Below are positions 52,893 to 64,000 of a stretch of DNA of 64,000 nt, piece after piece. Where the stretch lies: positions 15,669,938 to 15,733,937 of the forward strand of contig CM052358.1 in the NCBI GenBank assembly GCA_028551475.1, read 5' to 3'. Source of the DNA: Casuarina equisetifolia. Its lineage: Eukaryota; Streptophyta; Magnoliopsida; Fagales; Casuarinaceae. The notes beneath the pieces are model-generated. The model did not search any database and was not told the origin of the DNA. It was given only the letters and a program-made list of their open reading frames with translations. Numbering within the stretch: the stretch's first letter is position 1; the number at the start of each line of letters is the position of its first letter. A program made the translations under genes and the position numbers.

Positions 52893-54258
52893 TGTTGGAC
52901 ACAATACTAGGCAACAAGGTATGTGTTCAACTTTTATCAATAGCTGCTCACTTTAAAAGTTGCTCATCAACTAAAGCATGAACTTTGACCAAATCAGTCA
53001 TGGGCATGCTACATTCCACACTTCTTCCAATGTTATTATTGTTTTACTTTCCAATGTATTTTGTTTTATGTATTTAACCTGTAAATGGCCATGGTTTGTC
53101 TTTTGCACGTTAAAAGCCAACCTTTTATGTATGCTTTTTGGTTACTAAAAATCTTCAATCAAATCTAGAATCATTTGTTTCATTGTTCAATGTATTTTCT
53201 TCATAAATTTCTTTACAATTTCCCATGTTTTGTATTTTATGTTTGACAAAGGTAGAGTTTAGATTTTATCACTAAAGACTCAAATGCCACTTCTTTGATC
53301 TCCCTTTCAATTGTAGTAGTTGGAATTGCCACTCGCCCACTGCATGTACACCTATAACCACTTACTCTCTATATGTCCTTCCTTCCCTACTACTATGCTT
53401 TGGTTTTAGCCTTTAGATCTCTTGCATACATTTCTTTCGTCTTTAGAGTTCTTGCTATTAGGAATTAATATGGTTAAAAGTAAACCACCACGATGAAACC
53501 ACATTAGCATGCAATCAATAGTTAAGATTGAAGCAAGGTTGAGAGCTGGAAAAAATTGTGTTGACAACTCTCTTTAAAGAAATACCTTTTGTGCAAGAAA
53601 GATGTTGAGAAGAAAATAAGTTAAGTGATAAAAGGAAAAGCTAGGGAGATACGGTCTCCATTGAGAAAAGAGACATGTAGACCTCTAAAGAGAAAGGCTT
53701 TTGTGGTTAAACTAAAAGAGCATTTGCTATAAACATGTAACTGCTTCCATTATATTTTCTATGTTTTCTACTTTTATAGATTTGTAATATTTTGTCTATG
53801 TAACAAATGTTTGTTGAACTATATGAACTATATACGGTTCTTCGTAAACTTTGAAGCTAAGTGCTTGAATGAATGGCCATGAGCCATCACTTGTTCAATT
53901 AGTGTCCAAAATGTAAACTTCCTCCATTGTTTTTCATTACTTTGTTCTCCACTTCATAAAATGTAACACTTGCCTCTAGCTTTCAAATTCTCATTCATAT
54001 TTGTATCTTTCACTTGATTTTTGAGAATTTTGCTCTATATTCATTATAGGATGGAAAAGCTAGGCATGGAGATGTGGTTGGTTCATTGGAAAGTCCAAGA
54101 ATAGTTGGCCTAGAGTTTTCTTGTTGTCAAAAAGACAAGTTCTTGTGGTCTTTGTAGCACGTTGAACTTTTTGTCTTAGACTTGAGTTCTTAGTATAGGC
54201 TTTGGATTTGTCTAAAAAAATGGGATTTGGTTTTCTGCGAATTGTAAGCAATGGTTAT
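52893..54258 (+). repeat. Possible 3' LTR start, then unassigned DNA
   Basis: TGTTGGACACAATAC at 52893 stands where a copia 3' LTR would begin, just after the RNase H remnant. I found no second copy and no clear end, so the limits are unknown. The rest to 54258 has no gene that I recognise; the minus-strand frame 54060-54251 has no domain. Confidence 0.35.
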
Positions 54259-54633
54259 AATTTATGACATAGAAAACTATCAACACTAAAAGCAATAGTA
54301 TATTCATGGAAAATTGCCTGATTGAAGACCTTTAATTCTCACCTTTCTCTATAAACAATAAAAAGGTACACCTTCAACACTAGCACATTCCAAAAGAAAT
54401 GTTTAGATTCAAGAAACACCTGGAAGTGTGCAAAACATGGAGTAAAGATTGGTAAGAAACCATGTGTAGACTTAAGCACAAACTTCAAGCATTGATAATA
54501 AACAATAAATTAATGTGAAAAGAACATAAGCAAAAACAACAAAGTTGTTAGTCCTTAATATCCAAAACCTAAAAAAATCATAGAAATGCAATTACCAAAT
54601 CTTATCATGTATAAAACATCGCAAAGTAAGTAA
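54259..54633 (-). pseudogene. GLR relic: leader region and first codons only
   Basis: Co-linear with 37245-37620, the start of the intact GLR gene. The match begins about 13 codons into the signal peptide, passes the start codon (cat at about 54314-54316) and runs about 320 bases into the leader. Shared phrases include attcatgg.aaattgcctgattg, caaaagaaatgtttaga and aagaaacacct. No other exon of this copy remains. It marks a third ancestral copy of the cluster, or a duplicated promoter piece. Confidence 0.82.
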
Positions 54634-54744
54634 TTTATGTGTTAATGAGAATATTGTGTGCTACAATTACTTTTCCAAAATTTATACTACAAGTTAATGT
54701 AAATATATTTTCTATATCATAGTAATTATTATTTCCATGTATAT

Positions 54745-55990
54745 TGACAACTTTATTTTTATAAAGTTATTTTATCTATTTTAGGCAATAAATAACTTTA
54801 ATAATTGTGAGAAAACATTTAAACTCCTCTTTATTTACCTAAAGTTATCTTGTTTATGTAGCACAAGGAGACAAGGAGAAAATGAATAAACATGGAGAAC
54901 CTTATGCTTATTGTGTGGCAAAATTGTAATATCAAGATCAAGAGAGTCAAGATGAGCTTAGGCTTTGGATGATTGTTATTAGCTTTCTATTGTTATTGGG
55001 TTTTCTAAATAAATAGAAAACCTAGTCATGTTAGGAATTCAAGTTTCAATTAATTTAGGAGTTCAAAAGCCAATTGTTTTAGATCTCTAAAGCCCAGTTC
55101 TACTAGGATAAGAGATAAGTCTAAACCTAAACCCCATTTAAGAGAAGAGAAGAGGCAAAAGAAAAGGAAGGAGGAAATTGAGCACAACTCAAAAGAGAGG
55201 CCAAGAATTCAAGGTTTTCTTGAAGAGAAGACAAAAAGGGTGTCAAACTTCTTATTCTTGGATTCAAGATGTCTTCTTTATTTTTTATTACTGTTCTTCA
55301 TTATTTCTTTATACTTTAGCTTACTTTTGTTAGAGCTACGATGTAACCTAATTATTATGGTATGAATCTTATGATGATTATGTTTTGCAAGATATTTTGT
55401 TTATATAAAGTTACATATTAATGTGTTTAATGCTTTTAAGTAATTAGTTAACAAAGTGAATGATATGATTTGCATGTTTGAGACTGACAGGAGATGATAT
55501 GCAGTTGCTTCTTGTAATGTGTAACCATAAATTAAATATGGATAGACATATACCATATTATTTATATAGCTTTGTGTAAATTGAGAATATTCATAGATCC
55601 TAATGCATTTCATTTGTTTCAATTCACATATAGAGATATAGTGAATTAATGAACTAAGTAGGTTTGCTATATCTAGACATAGGATAGTAAATAAATTAGG
55701 AAGTTTTGCCATCACATAGATATTATCCCTCTTGCAAGTATACATAATCTACATTAATACATAATAGTTATGGTGAAATCGAATGCTCTAACATATTTTG
55801 TGTATTTAGTTTTATTAAATTTAGTTAGTTAATCTATCATCTATTATTGGATTTGTTAGATAAATTCTAGGAGTTATTCACCATTAATAATTAGTTGGCT
55901 TAGTAATCACCAATCTTTGTAGGACGATACTTTTCTTATCATTACATTACTTGTTCGACATGTTCACTTGCATCTAAATTTCACTGAACA
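54745..55990 (+). repeat. 5' LTR of the Athila-like element
   Basis: Matches the 3' LTR at 59274-60520 along its whole length with scattered single-base differences. A third copy of the LTR, inverted, starts at 62887. A 114-codon antisense frame lies in it (55401-55745). Confidence 0.92.
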
Positions 55991-56134
55991 AGTTTTTAGC
56001 ACTATTGCTGAGGATTGGTTATTTTACTGTTGATTAATATTAATACCGAATGATTTCTAAGTTTAATCTAGCTTTTGTTGCTTTTATTTTATTTCTACTT
56101 TTAAACTTGTATTTTGTGCAGAGAAAAGACTAAG

Positions 56135-57741
56135 ATGGAGAGAAATGATGGCTCACATAAACTCTTGAAAGATTATGCACCATCATTTTGGAATGCCATA
56201 ACAAGCTTTCAAAGGCCTGTAATTCAAGCAAACCACTTTGAGATCAAGCCCATGCTCATCAAGATGCTTTAAAAATCTGTGCAATATAATGGGCTACCAA
56301 ATGAGGATCCAAATGCTCACATTGAAGCAGTCCTTGAATTCTGTGACATGATTGGAGATCATGGAGTCACAGAAGATGTTATCAGATTAAAACTATTTCC
56401 ATTTTCTTTTAAAGATACAGCTAAAAATTGGTTCTTTTCACTTCATGTAGGATTAATTACTACATGGGATGATTTGGCTAAAAAATTTCTTGGTAAGTTC
56501 TTTTCTTTTGCAAGATCTGCTAAATTGCGTAACGATATTTTCACTTTTAAGCAGATGAATGATGAATTATTATATGAAGCTTGGGAGAGATTCAAGGAAC
56601 TTTTGAGGATATGTCTAAATCATGGATTACCCACGTGGCTACAGGTACAAACTTTTTATGATGGGTGTAGTATGAATCTTCGTTGTGTAATTGATACAGC
56701 TGTAGGAGGGGACTTACATAGCAAAACACCAGAAGAGACATTTAATTTTCTAAAGGAGATGGCATTTGATAACTATCAATGGTCTACTGAGAGATTACCA
56801 ATGCATCAAGCAAATGGAGTCCATGAAGTAGATACCCTCGCCAACTTACGTGCATAATTGGAAGTGTCCCTAAAGAATAGAGAATATGAATTTTGTGGTG
56901 GAGCACATGAGAGCATAGAATGTCAAGTAGGTAACCCTAATGCTCAATATAATGATTATGCTAATTTTGTTGAAATTCCTAGTAGGTCACAAAATGATTA
57001 TTACTTAAATACATACAATCTGGGATGACACAACCATTAAACTTTTTCATGGAGTAACCTAAGTGAGATGAGACCACAACCAACATTTTGGCAAACAAAA
57101 GAGGTGAAACCTAACTATGAAGACATTATTAATGAGTTGGCTAGAACCACAAAAAACTTTACAGAGAGGATTGAAGTAAGATTTCAGAATCAAGAAGTGA
57201 GTTTTCAGAGACAAAAGCTTTAATTCAAAAATTAGAGGTGCAAATGAGTCAGCTCATTAGTATGATCTCAGAGAATTAGGAGGGTCCTTTGCCTAGTGAT
57301 ATAGAGAAAAGTCTTGAAGATACCGTAGAGGCAATAACCCCAACATGTGGCAAGCAAGTAGGAAAAGTTGATGTTGACAAGGAGAGTCTCAAAGATAATG
57401 ATAAAAATGTCAGCATGCAACTTGAGGAGGCACCTAGGAGCAAGCTTGTTCTAGAAAATCCTATGTCTTTTATGCCTCCAGCTCTATCTCCCAAAAGATT
57501 CCAACAATGTGTAAAAGATAAGCAATTTTTGGAATTCCTTTATATATCTTTAAAACTACAATTTAACATTTCTTTTGTAGATGCTCCAATTCAAATATCT
57601 AGTTGTGCAAAATTGTTAAACGAGATACTGGAGAACAAAAGGAAGTTGGAAGTATATGAGACAGTTGTGCTTATTGAAGAATGCTCAACAATCAAACGAC
57701 ACAAGCTGTCTCCTAAACTATTGGAGTTTCATCCTCCTTAA
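56135..57741 (+). pseudogene. Athila-like gag and protease-like region, disrupted
   Basis: A gag reading starts at the ATG at 56135 and meets a TAA at 56270-56272, then runs open to 56857. The block from 56279 reads YNGLPNEDPNAHIEAVLEFCDM, IRLKLFPFSFKDTAKNWF, ITTWDDLAKKFLGKFF and ELLYEAWERFKELL, the retrotransposon gag domain of Athila/metavirus type. After a stop at about 56857, CCHC-like traces follow (CGGAHESIEC), then several frame breaks. The open frame 57289-57741 holds the later part (MSFMPPALSPKRF, NISFVDAPIQI, LLNEILENKRK, ECSTIKRHKLSPKL), which resembles the segment before Athila protease. It would make capsid-like protein if repaired by nature; as it stands it is broken. Confidence 0.85.
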
Positions 57742-59273
57742 GCAACATGTGGAGGATAGTTTGGCTGAAAACTATAAAGCAAGCACTTCTTGGGAGGCAA
57801 CCCAAGTATTTTGTTAGCAGTTTGGTTAAAAGGCTATCACCATATGCTCATCACACATTTTGACAACCTGTAATCAAGGGAGTTTTCCTATTCCTTCATT
57901 ATTATTGCTTTCTTTTGTTTTTGCATTGAGGATAATGCTTCATTTAAGTTTGGGGGTAGGGAAAGAACCTTTGTGCTAAATTTTATTGAATTTTTTTTTT
58001 CATGATTACATCCCATGTTGTGAATTCTTGGTGATTCTTTGGAAGATATAGATTTTGTTAAAACCTGGTGGTGTAAGTTAAATGAGATTTTGATTATGTT
58101 GATCCACCTATTAAGCACTAAAAGTCCTTCATTTTTTAAATTGTGTGCATCTCTAGAGAACATTCATGTGAAGTATGTGATTTTCTTAGATCTCACCTGA
58201 ATCTCAGAATTTGTTTGATTTTCTCTTGAGGCGAAATCCTAAGCTGCATCTAATTGAGAAAATGATTTAGGCCATTCTTTGGATCCTTTGAGCCTTTCAA
58301 GCCAACCTTATTTATTTATCACCAATCACCCCACTAAGCTTTGATTCTTATCCTTTTTTTTTAATGACACCCACGTATATATAGCCATAAGCCTTGAACA
58401 CCTTATCTTATTGTCCCACACCCATAAACATGTTAACTTGTAGGATGGAAGTTTGTTTGAGATGAATAAAGGTTGAAAGGAAGATGGAGCATAGGAAGAA
58501 ATTGATTGCAATGATTAAGTGGGGCATAATATTTCATTTATGCCAAAAAAAAAAAAAGAAAGGAAGTACAACATTTGCCCAAGAATGGAATCCTCTTCTC
58601 ATTCCTTATCATATTTAAGCCATTCAATGTTTTGAATTAGGCCATTAAGCATAGTAATTGAAATGATTGGCAAGATAAAAGTATAGTGACTACATGTCTA
58701 GTACTTTTACTTGTTTTATTGATGCAAGCATGATTGTGGCTTTGTGAGTGTTAGAATCCAAGTGAAATCAAGCATTTTTAGACGAAAAAGAATGAGAAAA
58801 GTGATGATAGAAAGTGACAAGAGTTTTTTATGAGATCCTAGAAAGTAATGTGTTCATGGGTGAATTAAGCCTAAATGACTTTCATCTTACCCCTAGCCCA
58901 GCGTTACATTACAAGCTTATAAAAGTCCTATTGATTTTTGATTAGATGATTGGCTTACATTAATGGAGAGAGGAATGAAAAGCAAACATATGAGGTTTGG
59001 TTAAAGATTTTGAGAGATTGCATATTAATGTGGATCTATTTGGAGTGCATATAGTTGAAAAGATAATGACTCACACACACACACGCGGTCAACATAGTTA
59101 AGAGTCTATCTTATCTTATAAAACAATTGTGGTGTTTGGATGAAAGTTATATTTTTCTTTGAATTGTTGAGTTTTAGCAATTATGAGAAAATTTCATGAA
59201 GGGGTTTTGTCTAAAACATTTGTTGTTTATTGCTTTTGCTCGAGGACTAGCAAAATGTTAAGTTTGGGGGTTT
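57742..59273 (+). other. Non-coding internal region of the Athila-like element
   Basis: This holds the phrase gggaggcaacccaa (57789-57802) and a first ttaagtttgggggtagg (57943-57959), both usual in plant Athila/gypsy relatives between gag-pol and LTR. No reverse transcriptase, RNase H or integrase motif is found in any frame. Confidence 0.65.
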
Positions 59274-60520
59274 TGATAACTTTATTTTTATAGAGTTATT
59301 TTATCTATTTTAGGTAATAAATAACTTTAATAATTGTGAGAAAACATTTAAACTCCTCTTTATTTACCTAAATTTATCTTGTTCATGTAGTACAATGAGA
59401 CAAGGAGAAAATGAATGAACATGGAGAACCTTATACTTATTGTGTGGTAAAATCATAATATCAAGATCAAGAGAGTCAAGATGGGCTTGGGCTTTGGATG
59501 ATTGTTATTAGCTTTTCTTTTGTTGTTGGGTTTTCTAAATAAATAGAAAACCCAGTCATGTTAGGAATTTAAGTCCTAATTAATTTAGGAGTTCAAAACC
59601 CAATTGTTTTAGGTCTCTAAAACCCAATTCTACTAGGATAAGAGATAGGTCTAAACCTAAACCCTATTTAAGAGAATAGAAGAGGCAAAAGAAAAGGGAG
59701 GAGGAAATTGAGCACAACTTAAGAGAGAAGCTAAGAATTCAAGGTTTTCTTGAAGAAGAGACAAAAAGGGTGACAGACTTCTTATTCTTGGATTCAAGAT
59801 GCCTTCTTTATTTCTTATTACTATTCTTCCTTATTTTTTCTTTATACTTTAGTTTACTTTTGTTAGAGCTACGATGTAACCTAATTATTATGGTATGAAT
59901 TTTATGATTATTATATTTTGCAAGATATTTTGTTTATGTAAAGTTACATATTACTATGTTTAATTCTTTTAAGTGATTAGTTATCACTTAAATGATTTGA
60001 TTTGCATGTTTGAGATCGACATGAGATGACATGTAGTTGCTTCTTATAATGTTTAACCATAAATTAAATATGGATAGACATATACCATATTATTTGTGTG
60101 GCTTTCGGTGTAAACTGAGAATATTCATAGATTCTAATGCATTTCGTTTGTTTCAATTCACATATAGAGATATAGTGAATTAATGAACTAAGTAGGTTTG
60201 CTATACCTAGACATAGGATAGTAAATAAATTAGGAAGTTCTGCCATCACATAAATATTATCCCTCTTGCAAGCATACATAATCTACATTAATACATAGTA
60301 GTTATGGTAAAATCAAATGCTCTAACATATTTTGCGTATTTAGTTTTATTAAATTTAGTTAATCTATTATCTATTATTGGATTTGTTAGATAAATTCTAG
60401 GAGTTATTCACCATTAATAATTAGTTAGCTTAGTAATTACTAATCTCTGTAAGACGATACTTTTCTTATCATTATATTACTTGTTCAACATGTTCACTTA
60501 CACCTAAATTTCACCGAACA
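59274..60520 (+). repeat. 3' LTR of the Athila-like element
   Basis: It follows a polypurine tract and matches the 5' LTR along its length. Like the other two copies it keeps part of an antisense frame (60064-60279). Confidence 0.92.
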
Positions 60521-60525
60521 TATAT

Positions 60526-62886
60526 ACGGTCTTCATCTTGTATATAAGACGTACGAGGATGTATAGTTGAGTACAACAATATCAGAATGCATGAATTAGA
60601 GAAAGAGAAACAAGAAATTTAGCTAAAACTAGATGACACCACAAAAGGTAGTGTCATGTTAGAAAAAATGTTACAATCACGAAAAGACATGTATGATAAA
60701 ATTGGTATAGGTTATAAATCAAATGAAAATTCAAAATCCTTTACTAAATTCTTTGAAAAGAGAAGCTGCACAACTCCATTACATGATAAATATTGCAAAT
60801 ATGTTGGTCACTCTTTTGATGTATGTCCTATTCAACAAAGAAGACCATATAAGACAAGAAAAGTATGGTTACCAAGAACTTCTAGTAGTATTTGTACAAC
60901 TAACTCTCATGGACCCAAAGGAAAAAAAGGTACCAATAACTTTAACAAATTTCTTCATCTCTACAAGCTTTGAGTGCAAAAGTGAACAAAATGGGCTGCA
61001 AGAATCAATGGATTTTGGATAGCGGATGTTCCTGTCATATGATTGGGATGATGGAGCTCTTCTAAACACTTAAGCTAAAAACTAGAGGTATGGTTTCTTT
61101 TAGAGATAACTTCAATTGAAAAATCAAAGGTATAGGAACTATAGGTAAACCTAAAACCCTATTAATTTCAAAAGTATTATTATATGTGGATGAATTGAAA
61201 TCCAACTTGTTAACTATAAGCTAACTTTGTGATTAAGACTTTAAAATAAAATTTGGAAAAAAAAATTTATCTTGTTGAACATATGGAGAATGATAATAAA
61301 AATTTTTGAAGAAAGGAAAGATAATATTTATATGCTTGATCTTAATGAATTAACTGTTGAACAAACATATTTGATTATGAATAAAAATGTTGATGCTTGG
61401 TTGTGGCATAGGAAACTTGGACATGCTGATCTAGGTTTGGTAGAAAAACTATCTAAGAATAACTTGGTCAAAGGCTTTCCTATTCTTAGTTTTGATAAAA
61501 ATAAGTTATGTGAAGCATGTGTAAAAGTTAAACATAATCAAAGTAGCTTCAAATTGAAGCTTGTTCTAGCCACTATAAGACCATTAGAATTGTTTCACAT
61601 GGATATATCCAGTCTTTTAAGAACAATTACGTTAAATGGCAAATATTACGCTTTAGTCATAATAGATGATTATACAAGATATACATGGATATATCTACTT
61701 GCTAGGAAAGATAAGGCATTTGAAGAATTTGTTGATTTCTCTAAAATGATTCAAAATGAAAAAGGTCTTTCTATCACAAAATTAGGACTAATCATGATGG
61801 TGAATTTGAAAATCACCTCTTTAAAAATTTATGCTCTAAGAATGGTATTTCTCATAATTTTTCAGCACCTAAGACACCATAACAAAATGATATTATGGAA
61901 AGAAAGAATATAACACTTCAAGAAATGACTAAAACTATGATGTGTTAATATAATCTTCCTAAACACTTTTGAGGAAAAGTTGTAAACAGAGCTTGTTATA
62001 TCTCAAACTGTGCATTTTTTAGACCTATCTTGAAAAGGACTCCGTTTAAATTATTCTTTGGTAGGAAACCTAACATATCTTATTTTCTTGTCTTTGGTAG
62101 TAAATGTTTTATCTTGAATTATGGTAAAGAGTCACTTGGAAAGTTAGACTTTAAGAGTGATGCTATATTTCTTGGTTAATCTCATACCAACCAAGCATAT
62201 AGAGTTTTCAATAAGAGAATTCTAGTGGTGGAGGAATTTATTCATGTTAAGTTTAAAGATGATTGAACTGAACATGGAATTAATCCATGTTCAAATGAAC
62301 AAGGAAATAATGAGAAGGATGGAGCTAGAGTTGAGGGGGAGTTAAAGAGATTTTTCATTTTCTAAAGTTAGAGATAAGGTAGATTAACAACACATTTTAG
62401 GTGATCTCACTTATAAAGTGAGTACACAATCATGGTATCACAATACTTGTGAACACCAAGCCTTTTTATCTCAAGTAGAGCCAAAGAAGATAGATGAAGC
62501 ACTTGAGGATAAAATTTGGTTTCTTGTTATGCTAGGAGAATTAAATCATTTTAAGAGAAGTCAAGACTGGAACTTGGTTCTAAGACCAAAAAACCATTCG
62601 ATGATTTGCACTAAATGGGTATTTATAAATACACTAGATGAAATTGGTATTATTACTACAAATAAGTCTAGATTGGTTGCACAAGGATATACTCAAGAAG
62701 AAGGAATAGACTATGATGAAACCTTTGCACCAGTAGCTAGATTAGAAACCATTCAAATGTTATTGGCCTTTGCCTGTTGTATGAATTTTACTCTTTATCA
62801 AATGGATGTAAAGAGTGCTTTTTTGAATGGTATTGTTAAAAAAGAAGTGTATGTTGAACAACCACCTAGATTTGAAAATCTAATAT
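60526..62886 (+). pseudogene. Ty1/copia gag-pol remnant, cut by an inverted LTR
   Basis: In order: gag tail with a zinc-knuckle relic (CKYVGHSFDVCPIQ, about 60796-60840), protease site WILDSGCSCHM (about 61009-61041), integrase zinc part (LWHRKLGH, then CEACVKVKH), integrase core with LFHMDIS and IIDDYTRYTW (61390-61700), the later integrase part in broken frames, and the first half of reverse transcriptase (NKSRLVAQGYTQEEGIDYDETFAPVARLE and QMDVKSAFLNG, 62650-62830). Frameshifts and stops occur between blocks. Reverse transcriptase stops at 62886 where an inverted Athila-like LTR begins; the remainder should lie beyond the window. Confidence 0.92.
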
Positions 62887-64000
62887 TGTTTGGTGAAATT
62901 TAGATGCAAGTGAATATGTCGAACAAGTAATATAATGATAAGAAAGATATCATCTCACAGAGATTAATGATTACTAAACCAATTAATTACTAACAGTGAA
63001 CAACTCCTAGAATTTATCTAGCAAATCAAATTGATAGATGATAGATTAACTAACTAAATCTAAGAAAACTAAATACAAGAAATATGTTAGAGCATATGAT
63101 TTCATCATAATTACTAGGTATTAATATTGATTATTTATGCTTGCAAGAGGGATAATATCTATGTGATGGCGGAACTTTCTAATTTATTTACTATCCTATA
63201 TCTAGGTATAGCAAACCTATTTAGTTCATTAATTCACTATATCTTTATATGTGAATTGAAACAAACCAAATGCATTAAGATCTATGAATATTCCCAGTTT
63301 ACACCGAAAGCCACACAAATAACATGGTATATGTCTATTCATATTTAATTTATGGTTACATATTATAAGAAGAAACTGCATATCATCTCCTGTCGGTCTC
63401 AAATATGCAAATCAGATCATTCAAGTGGTAGTTAATCACTTAAAAGCATTAAACACAGTAATATGTAACTTCACATAAACAAAATATCTTGTAAAACATA
63501 ATAATCATAAGATTCATACCATCATAATTAGGTTACATCGTAGCTCTAACAAAAATAAACTAAAACATAAAGAAATAATGAGGAAGAATAGTAATAAGAA
63601 ACAAAGAAGGCATCTTTAATCCAAGAACAAGAAGTCTGTCACCCTTTTTGTCTTTTCTTCAAAAAAACCTTGAATTCTTGGCCTCTTTCTTGAGTTATGC
63701 TTAATTTCCTCGTTCCCCTTCTTTTGCCTCTTCTCTTCTCTTAAATAGGGTTTAGGTTTAGACCTATCTCCTATCCTAATAGAATTGGGTTTTGGAGACC
63801 TAAAACAATTGTGTTTTGAACTCTTAAATTAATTGAGACTTGAATTCCTAACATGACTGGGTTTTCTATTTATTTAGAAAACCCAATAACAATAGAAAAT
63901 CTGATAAAAATCATCCAAAACCCAAGCCCATCTTGACTCTCTTGATCTTGATATTACAATTTTACCACACAATAAGCATCAGGTTCTCCATGTTCATTCC
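62887..64000 (-). mobile_element. Athila-like LTR, inverted, cut by window edge
   Basis: The reverse complement of the LTR at 54745-55990. It begins TGTTTGGTGAAATTTAGATGC, the complement of the LTR 3' end, and still matches at 64000, about 130 bases short of a full LTR. Whether it is a solo LTR or the 3' LTR of a full element cannot be told here. A frame of 73 codons (63127-63348) is the counterpart of the antisense frames in the other two LTRs. Confidence 0.9.

Larger units (their letters stand above)
54740..60525 (+). mobile_element. Complete Athila-like LTR element lacking polymerase
   Basis: Two direct LTRs, 54745-55990 (1246 bases) and 59274-60520 (1247 bases), start TGA.AACTTTA and end CACTGAACA/CACCGAACA. 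Identical TATAT sits outside each (54740-54744 and 60521-60525), so the insertion is complete. After the 5' LTR comes a decayed primer-binding-type segment (agtttttagcactattgctg). A polypurine tract (aagtttgggggttt, about 59260) precedes the 3' LTR. Between them are only gag and a protease-like part, no reverse transcriptase or integrase. This is a large retrotransposon derivative that must borrow machinery from a relative. Confidence 0.93.

Overview
The window reads as nuclear DNA from a flowering plant, most likely a eudicot and perhaps woody. The genes have many introns with GT..AG splice sites, the intergenic DNA is AT-rich, the transposons are plant copia, Athila-like and LINE families, and there is a piece of plant mitochondrial nad1. 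I cannot name the species. I see no prokaryotic features, CRISPR array or operon. All gene models were spliced by eye, and the three intact models each sum to a whole number of codons.

The left third (about 1-23 kb) is the genic part. It opens with the end of a chromodomain Ty3/gypsy element and a decayed copia gag. On the minus strand follow a complete replication factor C large subunit gene (RFC1, 22 coding exons, 957 codons) and a complete strictosidine-synthase-like (SSL) gene (4 exons, 392 codons).

The middle (23-44 kb) holds a pair of LINE 3' ends in direct repeat, a decayed minisatellite, and the 3' end of an IRE1-type stress-sensor gene, frameshifted in the kinase but with its RNase (KEN) part largely preserved. 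A glutamate-receptor-like cluster follows on the minus strand: one complete GLR3-type gene (6 exons, 939 codons), a neighbouring pseudogene that has lost its pore region, and between them a nuclear insert of mitochondrial nad1 exon 2 with its intron flanks.

The right third (44-64 kb) is nested transposon debris. A three-copy local repeat is split by a solo LTR with a 5-bp target duplication. A LINE remnant is split by a second solo LTR of the same family. A decayed copia pol is followed by a third GLR relic (leader and start codon only). Then comes a complete Athila-like element that carries gag/protease but no polymerase, with two LTRs and a TATAT target duplication. Last is a broken copia element into which another LTR of that Athila-like family has inserted in the opposite direction, running off the window.

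No new multi-gene system is evident. The most interesting points are the pore-deleted GLR pseudogene and the separate GLR leader relic, the IRE1 remnant with an RNase module, the RFC1 start codon that stands alone in its exon next to a canonical PCNA-binding motif, the NUMT, and the dated nesting of LTR insertions.
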